DNA from: Brienomyrus brachyistius | Lineage: Eukaryota > Chordata > Actinopteri > Osteoglossiformes > Mormyridae | Direction of reading: 5' to 3' | DNA: 64,000 bases | Assembly: GCF_023856365.1 (NCBI RefSeq) | Contig: NW_026042768.1 | Coordinates: forward strand, 1-64,000 | In this document: positions 11,650-23,517 of the stretch, piece by piece | How the letters are laid out: every line of letters begins with the position of its first letter | Position numbering within the stretch: the stretch's first letter is position 1 | Made by a program: the position numbers and the translations under genes | Notes under the pieces: generated by a model | Seen by the model: only the letters and a program-made list of their open reading frames with translations | The model's database searches: none | What the model was told of the DNA's origin: nothing

Positions 11650-12224
11650 AACAGCATACAGATCTTATAAGCACCTGTACTGTGCTATCTGCTCATAGTA
11701 GCTGTCCATTGTAGATACATCACTGTATGCATACTGTATTAAGAGCTAGACAAGGGTCATTATATGGCTTGCAGTCCTGCTCATTTTCCTGCACGCGTTA
11801 CACTAAGTGATGCACCCACTAATGTCCTCTTTTATCCACTTTCGGGCATCTCTTGATCAGTGTATATTATTTACTATGGACCTTGGACATACATGCGATT
11901 GAACACACACACACACTTACACTAATTACCTAATCATCCATCTGTGCAAGCAGGTAAACATTTACCATCTATGTAAGTATTGCACATTGCATAGAGAGTG
12001 TCCAATCTATATTAAAGGTGACTCAAAAGAAGTCAGACTTCAGTAAAGACTGTAAATTGGCAGCCATAACATAAGCCGTAAATAATTACCAAATGAGTCA
12101 TCCCCTTTCGGAAACATTTATTGATATTCTTTCATAACACACAGACATGAGTTTTTTTTCAACTGTCAGCATCCTTCTCGATTGTCAGAAGCTCTGCGCT
12201 AGAGGGAGGTTTACTGGTCTTATA

Positions 12225-12520
12225 CTCTTCTGGCACCTTGTGTGATTCCTGACTTGGGACATCAGTTTGGCTCCTTCTGTATGTGGTTTACATTGTATTT
12301 GTTCTTTAAAGTTGCCCCTTCAGAATTAGACAGTGTAACCAGCTTGCCACATATTGCCTGGATGACATAAGGTCCGGTAAAATCCGGTTCCGTTCTTCCT
12401 CCTTTCCGTCCCCGCTTCCTCATGTTGAACAGAAGCGCCTCATCTCCAACATGATAAACTGTGTTTTGGTACCTCTTTTGTATTCGTTTACCACATGCCT
12501 GCTTCTGTTTTTCCTGTTAC
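12225..12520 (-). pseudogene. Ty3/Gypsy-type integrase C-terminal fragment
   Basis: The minus strand between about 12520 and 12225 encodes VYHVGDEALLFNMRKRGRKG followed by EPDFTGPYVIQAICGKLVTL. This is the chromodomain-proximal/GPY-type tail of LTR-retrotransposon integrases and of domesticated relatives. There is no Met start, catalytic core or LTR next to it. It is broken at the upstream end near 12525, so it is an isolated old fragment. A domesticated integrase exon is an alternative but the flanks show no exon borders. Confidence 0.65.
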
Positions 12521-12529
12521 TAGGAGATG

Positions 12530-12800
12530 TTTTCAGCTGTTGTTGCTTATTGTCTCAACTACTTTATTTTTTTCATCAAAAAACGTGCCGTAGCTTTTCT
12601 CATCGGGAAGAATAATTGTGGAAAGCTGAAGTGGAAAAACATTCATAGCAAATTATTATTATTCACAGATCATTATAAAGAGTCATTTTCTAAAAGCATT
12701 AAGAACAATGTAATTTGCTGTTTCAAGATATGTTTTTAAATAACTACTTGTCAGTCATAAGAAACTCTTCAACACACATGATCCGATCTTGCCACAAATC
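12530..12800. other. Short unassigned AT-rich stretch
   Basis: No gene or recognised repeat. The 70-codon frame at 12527-12739 is of low complexity in its basic residues and unsupported. Confidence 0.45.
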
Positions 12801-12803
12801 ATT

Positions 12804-13018
12804 TTTAATCTCACTTTTGTTGCCAGCAGTTCAGACATTAATGGCTGTGTGTTGAGTTATTTTGAGGGGACATCAAATTTACACCATTATACAAGCTGTA
12901 CACTGATTACTTTACATTCTATCAGAGTTTCATATCTTTAACGTTGTCCCTTGAAAAGATATAATAAAATATTTACAAAAATGTGTGGGGTGTACTCACT
13001 TTTGTGAGATACTGTATA
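12804..13018 (-). mobile_element. Tc1/mariner-like end fragment
   Basis: Ends with GTGTACTCACTTTTGTGAGA and contains TTATTTTGAGGGGACATCAA, both hallmarks of a fish Tc1/mariner-related family. The inner repeat of the tip (TCACTTTTGTTG near 12812) marks the other boundary of the fragment. No transposase remains. Confidence 0.7.
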
Positions 13019-13019
13019 T

Positions 13020-13840
13020 TAAGGGATTGATTGTCAATAATATCAGTAATTCCTGATGTAATGTTAAAAGAATAGAGCCTGTCTCACACAGTTCTAAAAC
13101 AACCTCAAAAACAGACTTACCATTTTATGTCATCATTCGTTTTCTCATCCAGGCCATTGGTTTGGGGATGATATGCAGCAGTGATCAACGGCAGAACAGG
13201 GGCTCTGAACGCAGTATGGATTAAAAAGGAATTAACCATCTCTCTCAATATAAAATTAGGATCATTTATTCTCTACAGAGGCCCCCATAGAATAGTGCAT
13301 CCATCCCCTCACTCATGTTTAGACAGACGTAAGGCAACAGGCCAATGACATTCAGAACAGCAACAACATCAACAATTGTACAGCTAGTTTTAAAATTTAA
13401 TAAAAAAGACAAACCAATTAGGTAATATTAATGAAATTATTAAAATGTGCAGATTAATAGTCAGAAATAATTTGCGATTTTAAGAGCGGAAAGGATACAT
13501 TAAAACTCAATTACATTTATCCCTTAATAATAAAAAAAAGGTTTTTGAATTTTACATCATGATAAATGAGAACTATATGTGATTACTAATTACTGTTGAC
13601 TAATTTCCTGTCTGGACGTTTCCCTCCTCATTGTTAAAAGTCATTATATGTCTGGGTGCCAGTCAGTGGAAGCACACAGACATGTTGGCCAGCTGTCATA
13701 TTCATTCAGCACCAGCCCATCAAGTAGAGAATTCAGCACCACGGACAGTGACCTGTGTTACAATGACATCAGGTCATTGGCTCTAAATATTTTTCTAGAA
13801 ATAACTAAATGGCTCTATTGTAGAAATTTCCAGCCAGAGT
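13020..13840. other. No gene seen
   Basis: AT-rich. An open frame at 13648-13989 enters the repeat-like sequence at 13850 and is not supported. Confidence 0.45.
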
Positions 13841-13844
13841 CTTG

Positions 13845-14830
13845 TGGTGCGTTCGTTTTTCTCTCGGAACTTGGAAATTCCAAATTGGGTGACATCACAT
13901 CCAACAATCTCCCGTTCAAGCTAGCACAACTCGGAACAAACATGGCTGCCTCCATGAATACGCTGCTGTGTTGTTGCTTTATATTTTAGCAGTTATGGAG
14001 TAAGATTATTATTTCAGACAAATAAACAAGAAACAGGAACTAGTCAAACCACATTAAAAGCTTTATAAAGTATTTTAGTACATTCATAGCGATATTCTTT
14101 TTTCGAGAGGCAAACAAACTACAAACAAACCAAAAACACTAACAAGTCTGGTAAAAATCTGATATTGCATGTTAGGATACTGTTTACGGTCACAATATGG
14201 TATTCTCTAAATCGAACACGTGCAATTACATTAATAATTACTAATAATTATAAATAATAATAATAATAAATGGGCGGTATGGTCGTGCACTGGTTAGCAC
14301 TGTTGCCTCACACCTCTGGGACCCAGGTTCAAATCTCCGCCTGGGTCACATGTGTGTGGAGTTTGCATGTTCTCCCCATGTCGTCGTGGGGTTTCCTCCG
14401 GGTACTCCGGTTCCCCCCCACAGTCCAAAAACATGCTGAGGCTAATTGGACTTGCTAAATTGCCCGTAGGAATGCATGTGAGAGTGCATGGTGTGTGTGA
14501 GTGTGCCCTGCGATGGGCTGGCCCCCCATCCTGGGTTGTTCCCAGCCTCGTGCCCATTGCTTCCGGGATAGGCTCCGGACCCCCCGTGACCCAGTAGGAT
14601 AAGCAGTTTGGAAAATGGATGGATGGGATAATAATAAATTTAACAAAATAAACATTTTTAAGGATTTGTAAAATAGAATTAATGTTGAGTGTGTAAGCCG
14701 CCATGTTGAAATTACGTCACAGGGGCAACTCGGACAAGAAGATTCTGTCAGACATTAACGTCATAAAAGAGGCGTTTCTAATGGGAAGTGATGTTTTTCG
14801 TGACGTTTTTGTCCGAGTTGGAGTGAAATA
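13845..14830. mobile_element. Possible MITE with related ends, carrying a SINE
   Basis: GTGGTGCGTTCG and CTCGGAACTTGGAAATTCC near 13848-13890, and GGCAACTCGG and TTTGTCCGAGTTGG near 14725-14820, resemble ends of a fish non-autonomous DNA element. A SINE is inserted between them (14272-14627). Terminal symmetry is imperfect, so the call is weak. Confidence 0.35.
14272..14627 (+). mobile_element. tRNA-headed SINE with 12-bp target duplication
   Basis: Full-length copy from GGGCGGTATGGTCGTGCA to the GGATGG tail. ATAATAATAAAT occurs immediately left (14260-14271) and right (14628-14639), as expected after retrotransposition into an AT-rich target. Confidence 0.88.
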
Positions 14831-15490
14831 ATCAAACGCAGCATGTGTTCCTATTTGAAGAGAATATTCTATTTTTATTCTAAGGAACTACAGAAAATCA
14901 GCTCTGCATGTGATCTCCCCTTTACTGCTCGAGCAGGGCACACGCACATCAACAAGTGTCAAGGCAGCAAGTGCATGCAAACAACTTCTCAGGACGGTTA
15001 CAGTATAGGACCTTCAGAAAGAGCCAGACTGCGGCGTCATTCAGAGATTCCATTGTCTAAGGCTTGCACTAAAACATTACAGCATATTTAAACAAAGTAG
15101 CATGGCACCTGTGTCAGAATCCCTCCCTGCCTTGTTCTGTTCTCTCTTTGTTGTCCCCATTTAGCCAGCACATGTCACTGGCCATCCTGACTCCTCTTTT
15201 GATTGTGGGTTTTAAGGATATCAGTGGGTCTGTGTTTTCATAATTGTCCCCCAGGCCACCATGCTGCTCAGCCCTTGATTCCAACTACAGTTGCAATCAG
15301 GTGGTTCTCAATCTACTAGGACTGTATAACAGGATTGGCCACCTGTTCTACCTTTACTCGTTCAGCCGCATTCATGAGTCTGGCCTATAGGTTATTCAAA
15401 TTTTGTCCTGCCAAATTTACCGGACAGGAGGTGGACACTGCAAATGAATGTGTGAATACTCCAATACCTACATCTTTACAAGTTACCTGA
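14831..15490. other. No gene seen
   Basis: The 82-codon frame at 14843-15091 has no recognised domain. No repeat family identified. Confidence 0.45.
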
Positions 15491-15529
15491 AGTGGTTTGG
15501 TAAATGATTGTGAGGTTGGAAGTCCTTCT

Positions 15530-15800
15530 TGATGTCTGTTTGCAGCTCATCCACCAGCAACTGCACGAGTTGTCGCTCCCAGAGGGAATCCCACTCTCGG
15601 TCCGCTGGAGGGTCCATCTCACTGTAGCTGGAGTATGTTTCCATCAGTCACTTGGCGTGGGGCTCACAGAATTTACCAGGCTCCTGTTTAATCTGACGCA
15701 CCTTAGTCCAGTCCATGCATCTGGGGAACTTCTCTGAAAATCTCTGGCAGATTCTTTGCAGCTATACTTGATATTGGGTACTTGCCGCAACTAAGTAATG
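15530..15800 (-). pseudogene. LTR-retroelement gag-like fragment
   Basis: The minus strand reads MDWTKVRQIKQEPGKFCEPH, then a stop, then LMETYSSYSEMDPP and WERQLVQLLVDELQTDIKK. The layout resembles the capsid C-terminal region of fish LTR retroelements (a WTKV..C/K-Q-x-x-x-E motif before a helical segment). One in-frame stop and no flanking LTR were seen. Assignment is by pattern only; a search could overturn it. Confidence 0.4.
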
Positions 15801-16125
15801 GGTTGTTGAATCAAAGTCCCGTTCCATGTCAAAAATAACCCCATTTTAGGGTTTTGTTAAACAACTGGTCTAATTTGGATGCAGAGGTTCTGCACGGAAG
15901 GCCCAGTCTCTGAAGGGCTGTGGCATAGCGAGGCCTGTTCTGCCTGGAATCCGGCAGGTCACTGGCAACATCCCCCAACTCCTTCATCTATAAGGTCGGG
16001 AAACCAGAACGTTTACTCCCCCTTATGGATAAGGACATACCAACGTTGGGGCAACTCCTGCTGCCTGAGTCTTCAACCAAGTCCAAAACAAAAGTATACA
16101 ATGTTAGGAAGGGTAATTCAATGGT

Positions 16126-17690
16126 ATGAGACTGAAACTAGAAACTGTAAATCGGATGGAGTTAAATAGCAATACTGTGGAAGAGGCATGGGAATTTTTT
16201 AAAAGCACATTGTTGCAAGTGCAAAAGAACTTCATACCCGTTTCCAGAAAAACTAAATCTAGGAAACTGCAACCAAGCTGGTGTCATGACCTGCTTGTAC
16301 GATCCTCGTGTGTGCCACGCCCCCTCATTAACCATGTGTGCTGCCCCGATTGTAACCAGCTGTTTTCTGTCAGTTTGAGTAGTCCTGTGTATTTAGTCCA
16401 CATTCAAGTCTGTTTCCCCAGTCCTGTCATTGAAATCTCTCGCTGTTGGTACCTGTTTTCATCAATAAACCCTCATTCCCGACTCTCCGTTTCCCGGATC
16501 CTTGATTCCTCGCTTCCTGCCTGTTCGTCCAGCACGCGATGTCACAGGTGGTTTACTACGAAAATTAAGAATAAAGTCAGGAGCAAAAGGGCTTTCTTCC
16601 ACAAATGGAAATTAACTAATGATTTCAAAATAAAGCAGGAGTATCTAAGTCTACAGGTTTAGTTAATAACAGTTATAAGGATGACGTTAAAAGTTTCTTC
16701 CAATATTTTAACTCCGAAAGAGCTCTAAAAGCTGAAAATCACTCATTTGCAGGATAGTAAGGGCCTTATAATTGAAAATGAAATTGATATAAATGAGTTT
16801 AATGATTATTTTACAATGGCTGTTCACAGTAGAATAGCTTACCACCATTTAGTACAAATACAACGATGTCTATGACCAATATATGTATAACTGAGGCTGA
16901 TGTGGTACAAAGCCTAGCTAAGCTCAAAATAAATAAATCGCAAGGCCCTGATGGCATCTTATCTATAGTTTTAAAAGAGATGAGGGGTATTATTAGCCAA
17001 CCTTTAACTTTACTATTCCAGAAATCATTATCTGCTGGTGTGGTATCTTCTGATTGATGTTAGATCATGTCTCATGTCCAGAGAGGCTACAACAGGATCT
17101 GGATTTAATTAGCGACTGGGCTCATACGTGGCAGATGAAATTTAACATAGATAAATATAAGGTAATCCATGCAGGGAGCATAAATATAGTAAATATAGTA
17201 AAGTACAGATATTTTATGGGTTCCACTGAAATAAAGGTAGCTGATTACGAGAAAGATCTCGGTGTGTATGTTGATACTTCCATGTCCCACTCTTGCCAGT
17301 GTGGGGAAGCATTAAAAAAAGGCAAAAGGATGTTGGATTAAACTCCACACACCTAGAGATGTAAGTCAAGAGAAGTGATGCTACGATTATATAATTCCTT
17401 GGTAAGATCCCACCTAGAATACTGTGTGCAGGTTTGGTCACCATACCTTCAGAAGGACATTGCTGCCTTGGAAAAGGTGCAACGTAGGATGACTAGAATG
17501 ATTCCTGCACTTAGAGGAATGTCTTATGAGGAGAGGTTCGCTGAGCTGAATCTGTTTAGCCTCAAGCAAAGGAGACTATGGGGGGACATGATCCAGGTAT
17601 ATAAGATTCTAACAGGTCGGGATGCTGTTCAGCCAAATGACCATTTCAATATTAATTTAAAATACTAGAACTCGTGGCCATAGTGGAAAT
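16126..17690 (+). pseudogene. LINE (CR1/L2-like) with deleted RT core and a nested insertion
   Basis: Pieces in order: a pre-RT linker (16126-16281), then after a 267-bp insertion WFTTKIKNKVRSKRAFFHKWK (from 16549). Next is the RT start with KINKSQGPDGILSIVLKEM (16866-17050), ending at VVSSD. This jumps directly to RLQQDLDLISDWAHTWQMKF (17054 on), so the catalytic middle including the aspartate motif is missing. A C-terminal part with SLVRSHLEYCVQVWSPYL (17375-17668) follows. Several stops and frameshifts occur. It is cut off on the right by another repeat at about 17730. These are remains of a non-LTR retrotransposon and cannot be active. Confidence 0.8.
16282..16548 (-). mobile_element. Non-autonomous element inserted in the LINE
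   Basis: Belongs to the GGGGGCGTGGCACAC family (reverse orientation). The LINE reading frame resumes at the same Trp codon on the far side, with TGG present at both ends (16279-16281 and 16549-16551). The borders and a 3-bp target duplication can therefore be read directly. Confidence 0.75.
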
Positions 17691-17729
17691 TAGCTGGAGA
17701 ACATTTAAAAATGAATCTGAGGAAGCACT

Positions 17730-18662
17730 TCAATTCAATTCAATTTTATTTATATAGCGCTTTTAACGACATGCATTGTCACAAAGCACTTTACATTTAA
17801 CCGGCCAGAACCCCACCAAGCAAGCCTGAGGCGACAGTGGCAAGGAAACTCCCTCTAGCAGGAAGAAACCTTGAGTGGAACCTAGACTCAGAAGGGGACC
17901 CCATCCTCCTCTGGGCGACCAAGGAGCATGAAACTGCATTTACATTGACATTCATTAGAGTTCATATAGTTATAAAGTCCCAGTTGGTTTCATGTAGTTA
18001 TATCCAGGAGTCCAGGTGCGGGTTCACACGGTGTAGTCGGCTCGGTATCAGCTCGAAAAAGAGAAGATGGAGAAGAGTTATTGCCCTACACCTAACCGGC
18101 AGGACTAAAGCAACTATGACAGCCTGCCTAAAAGAGTGACCTGGAAGGAAGCACAGGCATGAGGGTTTACAGAGGTTTTGGCGTCAAGCCACCTCCCATC
18201 CACAGCTTAAGTGATCGGCGAGAGTGGCAGGACGACAGCACCAATCCCCCCTTTCCCCTTCAATCTCAAATAACTATGAACCTCCAGATTTCCCATTCAC
18301 CTTAGAAAAGAAGATTTAACTATCCAAAAGACTGGCGAAAGAGGTACATCTTAAGCCTTGACTTAAAAGCAGAGATTGTGTCTGAGTTCCGAACACTAAT
18401 AGGAAGTTTATTCCATAGCTGTGGTGCTTTATGAGCAAATGCTCTTCCCCCAAAGGTAATGTTCTTTATTCTGGGTACGGATAGAATACCTCCATCTCGT
18501 CATCTAAGTGTATGATTCGGAACGCAAATGAGGTCACTCACATACTGCGGTGCAAGACCATTTACAGCTTTATAGGTTAAGAGCAGTGTTTTGTAGTCAA
18601 CACGAAATCTAACTGGCAGCCAGTGCAGTGAAGATAAAATTGGGGTAATATGATTATATGTT
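17730..18662 (-). repeat. Fish interspersed repeat with ATTTATATAGCGC end
   Basis: Starts with TTCAATTTTATTTATATAGC, then carries GGCGACAGTGGCAAGGAAAC, GGAAGAAACCTTGAGTGGAA and later AACTGGCAGCCAGTGCAGTG. These phrases recur in fish genomes. Related pieces in opposite orientation lie at 51030-51150 and 61320-61510. The left border of the 9.28-kb duplication (17822) falls inside this repeat. Confidence 0.65.
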
Positions 18663-20260
18663 TTAGTTTAACTATTGCTAGTAGCGGTTCAATCAATGCT
18701 GGGAGCATCGCTGAATAATTTTGATGGAACAGGGTCTAGCATACAAGTAGATGAATTTGAAGATAAAATTAAGTACATCAGTTCTGACTGGTTAACCAAT
18801 ATTCAATATTCAAAATGTTCTGTTTAATTGAGCATATTTTTGGTCAAAAAGTTTCATAAAGTCGTCACTGGAAAATAACCAGTGGTCTGGTTATTAGTCA
18901 GCTTGGACACCATAGTAAATAGGAATCTAGGATTATTTTTGTTTATTTCAATTAGTTCTGATAGATACTAGATGATTTGGCGGCACTAAGAGCCTTTTTG
19001 TAGCTACCCATAGCCTCTTTCCATGCTAGTTCGAACACCACTAGTTTAGTATGATGCCACTTACATTCTGTAAGGACATAAAACTTATAGGTCCTGCAGG
19101 CCCCAACTCTGATCAGCCTGCATCAGTCTATTTCAGAGCTCCGCTGGCCCAGGCAAGACTGGACTCAACTCGTCAAACCACCCCTTTTAAGGAAGGCAAA
19201 GGCCTGCCGGCTCCTGAGAGACTGGATAGGAATAACTGGAGCAGCACAGAAAAAGCAAGACCTTTCACCCCCGGAGTGACCAGAGTTCCACAATCAATCC
19301 ACAGCAACAACAGCTGTCAGCCTCCAGACACAGACACCTTTTCCACTATAAACAGGATAACTCAGCACACATAGATGTTAGGGACAAATACACGCATGTT
19401 TGGTCTCGTTTGAATAGGCATGAGACGAGGAGTATTATACTCTCAGATTTAAGGCAGTATAGCTTTTCCTAAGAGAAATACAGAAACTTCGGCTCAACCC
19501 ACCAAACTGAGAGAGATTCTCTCATGGTAGAACAAGGGAATTACAACCACCCCCTAAAGTGATCTGATTGGCTGGGGACTTGAGAACCAAGGTCAGCAAT
19601 GCCCCTAAAATTAACCATTGACCGAAATTAGTCAGTCTTCAGAAACATGCCATCACCTGGTCTGGATACTTAAGGAAGGGCTTCAGAAGTAGTCGGGGAG
19701 TCACTCTGTAATCAGAGCTCCCGCAGAGAACTGGGTGAAAGTCTATCTGTAGTCAGATACTTTCCACAGAACTTTGTTCACTCTCAGCTGAGGAATGTGA
19801 ATACATGATATGAAGACAACTGGATCACAACTGGATCACGGGGGAATCATAAGCAGGGAAGAACACACAGGCAAACAGCAGCAGCAACATTAAAGGCAGG
19901 ACTGAGAAGCACATTTATACAAGGCTAAGCAGGGAGCAAACTAGAGGCACCTGAAATGAGTAACACAAGGGCAGGAAGGAGAGGTAAAACAAACGCGGAA
20001 CAGGCATGGCACGTTATACCACACTAGGGAGGAAACGGGAGGTTCAGGAGGGCAGGGTGTGGCAGGGATCCGTTTCAAAATTTAATTTTGGCTTGTACAA
20101 ACCTTGGTAAAAGCTGCAAAAGATCGATCAACCACTTTCTGAGCTATTGTCTTAACAAACAAAGCATCTGTTGGGGTGGCGGTGTCTGGGGAATACCATG
20201 TGTAATACACCTTGTGAAGATTTATATGTAAAACAAAATATTTTTTGATTCTATCACACA
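18663..20260. other. Unassigned sequence in unit 1; no gene supported
   Basis: The frame at 19051-19374 (107 codons) lacks a domain. The stretch 19850-20050 has the look of an interspersed repeat (GGCATGGCACGTTATACC), but I cannot place it. Identical in unit 2 at 27943-29540 apart from the noted bases. Confidence 0.45.
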
Positions 20261-20270
20261 TATAGAAATT

Positions 20271-20626
20271 ATCCATCCATCCATTTTCCAAACCGCTTAT
20301 CCTATTGGGTCGCGGGGGGTCCGGAGCCTATCCCAGAATCAATGGGCACGAGGCAGGGAACAACCCAGGATGGGGGGCCAGCCCATCGCAGGGCACACTC
20401 ACACACCATCCACTCACACACACACACCTACGGGCAATTCAGCAACTCCAATTAGCCCCAGCATGTTTTTGGACTGTGGGGGGAAACCGGAGTACCCAGA
20501 GGAAACCCCACAACGACATGGGGAGAACATGCAAACTCCACACACATGTGACCCAGGCGGAGACACGAACCCGGGTCCCAGAGGTGTGAGGCGACAGTGC
20601 TAACCACTGCACCACCATGCCGCCCC
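20271..20626 (-). mobile_element. tRNA-headed SINE with 10-bp target duplication
   Basis: Reverse copy from the ATCCATCCATCC tail to GCCGCCCC at the head. TATAGAAATT flanks it on both sides (20261-20270 and 20628-20637). Confidence 0.88.
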
Positions 20627-21207
20627 TTATAGAAATTATTCTAGGTTTAAATAGTAATTTAGCTGAGTAACTAGGCTGAAATTCTAGATAGTTGCAATTT
20701 TAAGAATTATTACTATTATTCACAGCTTTTAAGCATGCAGTTGGATGACGGATGGATGGATATTCAGCCACCAGAAATGCCAATTGTTGTTAAGAGGATC
20801 AAAGTCTGCAAAGTAGTATGCAGGGTTTAAGGCCAGAACACAGCATACTCTCCGACAGAAAGCATAAAGTTCACTGGGGGAATTTCTGTGGCCACTGCCT
20901 GAACAGCATGTGTGGAGAATGTTTATGAGGGTCGAGCCATGCAGAGCTGCTGGCCCTGGCATGTAATGATGAATCACAAATCAGTTAAAAATCGGTGCAA
21001 ATGCATGAAGATTTAAACCGGCTGATGTGGAAAATGAATCACTATTGTAGGAGTACTTCACAGTACTTTAACAGAAAAACTGGTGTAATATTACATTTGA
21101 TTTCACAATGTGAGTTTGACGTCAGATGTCACTGCGTATCACGTCGACATCGTACGTCAGTTTTTGGTTTTGAGCGAACGCGAGATGATGAATGAATTTG
21201 AAACTGA

Positions 21208-21510
21208 GGACGGCACAGTGGTTAGTGCTGGCTTCGGTCCAGGGCCCTTTCTGTGTGGAGTTCGCATGCTCTCCCCGTTTTCGCCGGGGACTCCAGGTTC
21301 CTCCCACGGTCCAAAAGCATGCAGGATAGGTTGACTGGTGAGTCTAAATTGGCCCTGTAGTTGTGTGAGTGTGTGCGACCTGCGGTGTGTAGGTGACTGC
21401 CTGGGCTTGGTTCCTGTCTGCGCCCCTTGTTCCCGGGATAGGCTCCGGTCTCCCCCGCGATCCCAGTTGGGATTAAGTGGTTTCAGAAAATGGATGGATG
21501 GACGCACCGC
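21208..21510 (+). mobile_element. Second SINE-like family, GGAT-tailed
   Basis: Related in plan but diverged: GACGGCACAGTGGTTAGTGC head, GTGTGGAGTTCGCATGCTCT, then GGATAGGCTCCGG and a GGATGGATGG tail. There is no clear B box, so the head is partial. Four overlapping small ORFs here are repeat shadows. Confidence 0.7.
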
Positions 21511-21889
21511 CCGATCTTCAATTGGCGGTGTGGCAGCATATTAGCTTTCCGGTAATCACAAACGAGGAGGAAACAGCGAGAAAAGCACAGACAAGACATA
21601 AACTGCATGCAAACATTGTAATAGACTGATAACATACACAAACAGGTCCACTGGCACCACCGTGAGCTGAGTGAAGATTATTAAAAGGGCAAAGCACGCT
21701 AAAAAGCTGCACATGCAAACCTTAGCTTATTTATTTGATTTATTTTTTTTTATTTACTTATTTTGATTTGGGATTTTTTTCAACAGTATTTTATTCAAAT
21801 TCAGTTGCACTGTTCACAACAGTGTCAACAGTTCAGAAAGATAAATATAAGAATATTTTTGAATATATTTGTCTGCAGCTCATTCTGCA

Positions 21890-22270
21890 AAAAATGAGAA
21901 AATTGTATCGTGAACTCAGAATCGTGAATCGTATCAAATGGTGAGTTGAATGTATCGTTACATCCCTAGTTCTTACAGTAGTACTATGGTATGGTGGAGC
22001 CACATGACAGGAAGGCAGTACATTGCGAAGTCTGTTAAGAACATCATTCGCACTGAACTGCCCTCCATTGACCAGCTGTACTTTAACTGCCACAGTAACA
22101 AGGTTCAGTCTATAATCCAGGACTCTGACCACCATCCACAAACACTGACTAGCAGATTCATGAACAGCTTCATTCGCCAAACAATTCAAACCTGCAGCTT
22201 TTGCATCCCCTGTAACAGTCATTTCCACGGCAGCTGCACTGTACAGCTGTTACTGCACTTTATCCACCAC
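21890..22270 (+). pseudogene. LINE C-terminal fragment (Rex1/L2-like), next to a MITE end
   Basis: The frame from 21950 carries AKSVKNIIRTELPSIDQLYF, VQSIIQDSDHHPQTLTSRFM and NSFIRQTIQTC. This matches the C-terminal layout of fish non-LTR retrotransposons (D-x-x-HP region, then SF-x-x-QAI). The start is occupied by TGTATCGTTACATCCCTAG, the end of a fish hAT-type MITE. The fragment is too short to function. Confidence 0.55.
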
Positions 22271-23517
22271 TGACCACGTATCATCCAGTTTTGTCCTGCT
22301 TTGTATCGCACTGTTTCTGCACCATGTTGTCTTGTACTCCCTTGTGTTGTTATGCACCATCTGTGTTGTTCTGAGCAGTGCCATGATGCAATATTACAAA
22401 AAGATCTTGAGGAAATGCAGAGTTCTGGAGGAGATTCTCACAGATCATGGCATGTGTTTATACTGAAGAAACTGTACAAATTGCTAGACATAAAACACAG
22501 GACTGGCAACTGTGGTACGTTTTAACACCTTGATAAAAAACTTAAAATCCATAGTAAGTAGGACAACCTCATAGAACCTTTACTAGTCATTGTTCAGAAG
22601 ATTAACACGGATTAAAAACCATTACTATGAAAGCACGCTAATCAGTTAAGTTGATTATGTGGAGAGAGAGAAAAAAAACTGTCTTTGAAAAAGATCAACC
22701 ATAGAACGAAGCTGCAGCATTGACACCCCCTAGTGGTGATTTGAAGATAGTTCTGTCTGTAGCAGCTAAGCAGTAGATTTGGCGTCAGGTGCCATGACAA
22801 ACTCAGTGCTGCTCGGTTTGAACGGCAGAAGCACAAAAATAAAGGGGGCATCTACTGCACGCCCCCCACCCTTGAAAATGGTACAAATTATCATGCAACA
22901 GTTTTCTTAAGTAAGTCTTTTTGGGCGTCTGCAGAAACCTCCACGATGCGATTGCCCTGATTAAGAAGTGCGCAGCGGATACAATTTGGGATGCATCGTT
23001 CATCCGATTTATTAATATATAATTATTAGTATGTCTATATTATTTTAGAAACGTTACTTGACGAATATTTTTCATTGAGATTGATTCCCCGTTTAAAATT
23101 TTGGTGACACTTCATATTTTTTAAGAGAGACAGACAATTTGACGCATGCAATTTGCAGAAATATGTTGTGCCGCTATAAAGTACACAGGCAGCATGACAA
23201 ACATAAGTACTCACTGAAGCCACGACATACGCCCGGCTGGCCCCAGCGGTACCCCTAAGAAGAAGGCTTTTTTCACAACCCACGACCATCACGAGGGCAA
23301 AAAAAACTGAATAGCCTAGAATTTAGTTAATTACAAGGCACATATTTATTGGAGCAAGAGCTCTAACATAAAACTACCTTGTAATTATAAAGTATTATGG
23401 CTGTGAACAATGTACAAACAGGCACAGAAAGTAAAATACTCCAAAAATGCAAAGAACCTAAATATTTTTGTTTCCACCGATTCACTCTTGATGTGTTAGG
23501 AGTCACAGTTCAGTAGC

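Larger units (their letters stand above)
11094..12173 (-). repeat. Right arm of the long inverted repeat
   Basis: Reverse-complement counterpart of 9321-10085. About 520 bp of non-SINE sequence (11650-12173) is shared, plus SINE sequence. This arm has an additional 5-prime-truncated SINE (11456-11649) between the full SINE and the unique part. Confidence 0.85.

Noticed and set aside
11118..11674. Frames with HTHTPFTHTCTPTG-like repeats
   Set aside because: They are SINE translations; the same peptides arise at 9838, 14294, 20370, 29650 and 38140.
17837..18139. 100-codon frame repeated at 27117
   Set aside because: It lies wholly in the interspersed repeat with the ATAGCGC end and is duplicated only because the whole 9.28-kb block is.
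19051..19374. 107-codon frame, also at 28331
   Set aside because: No domain, no splice or promoter context, and duplication alone is not evidence of function.
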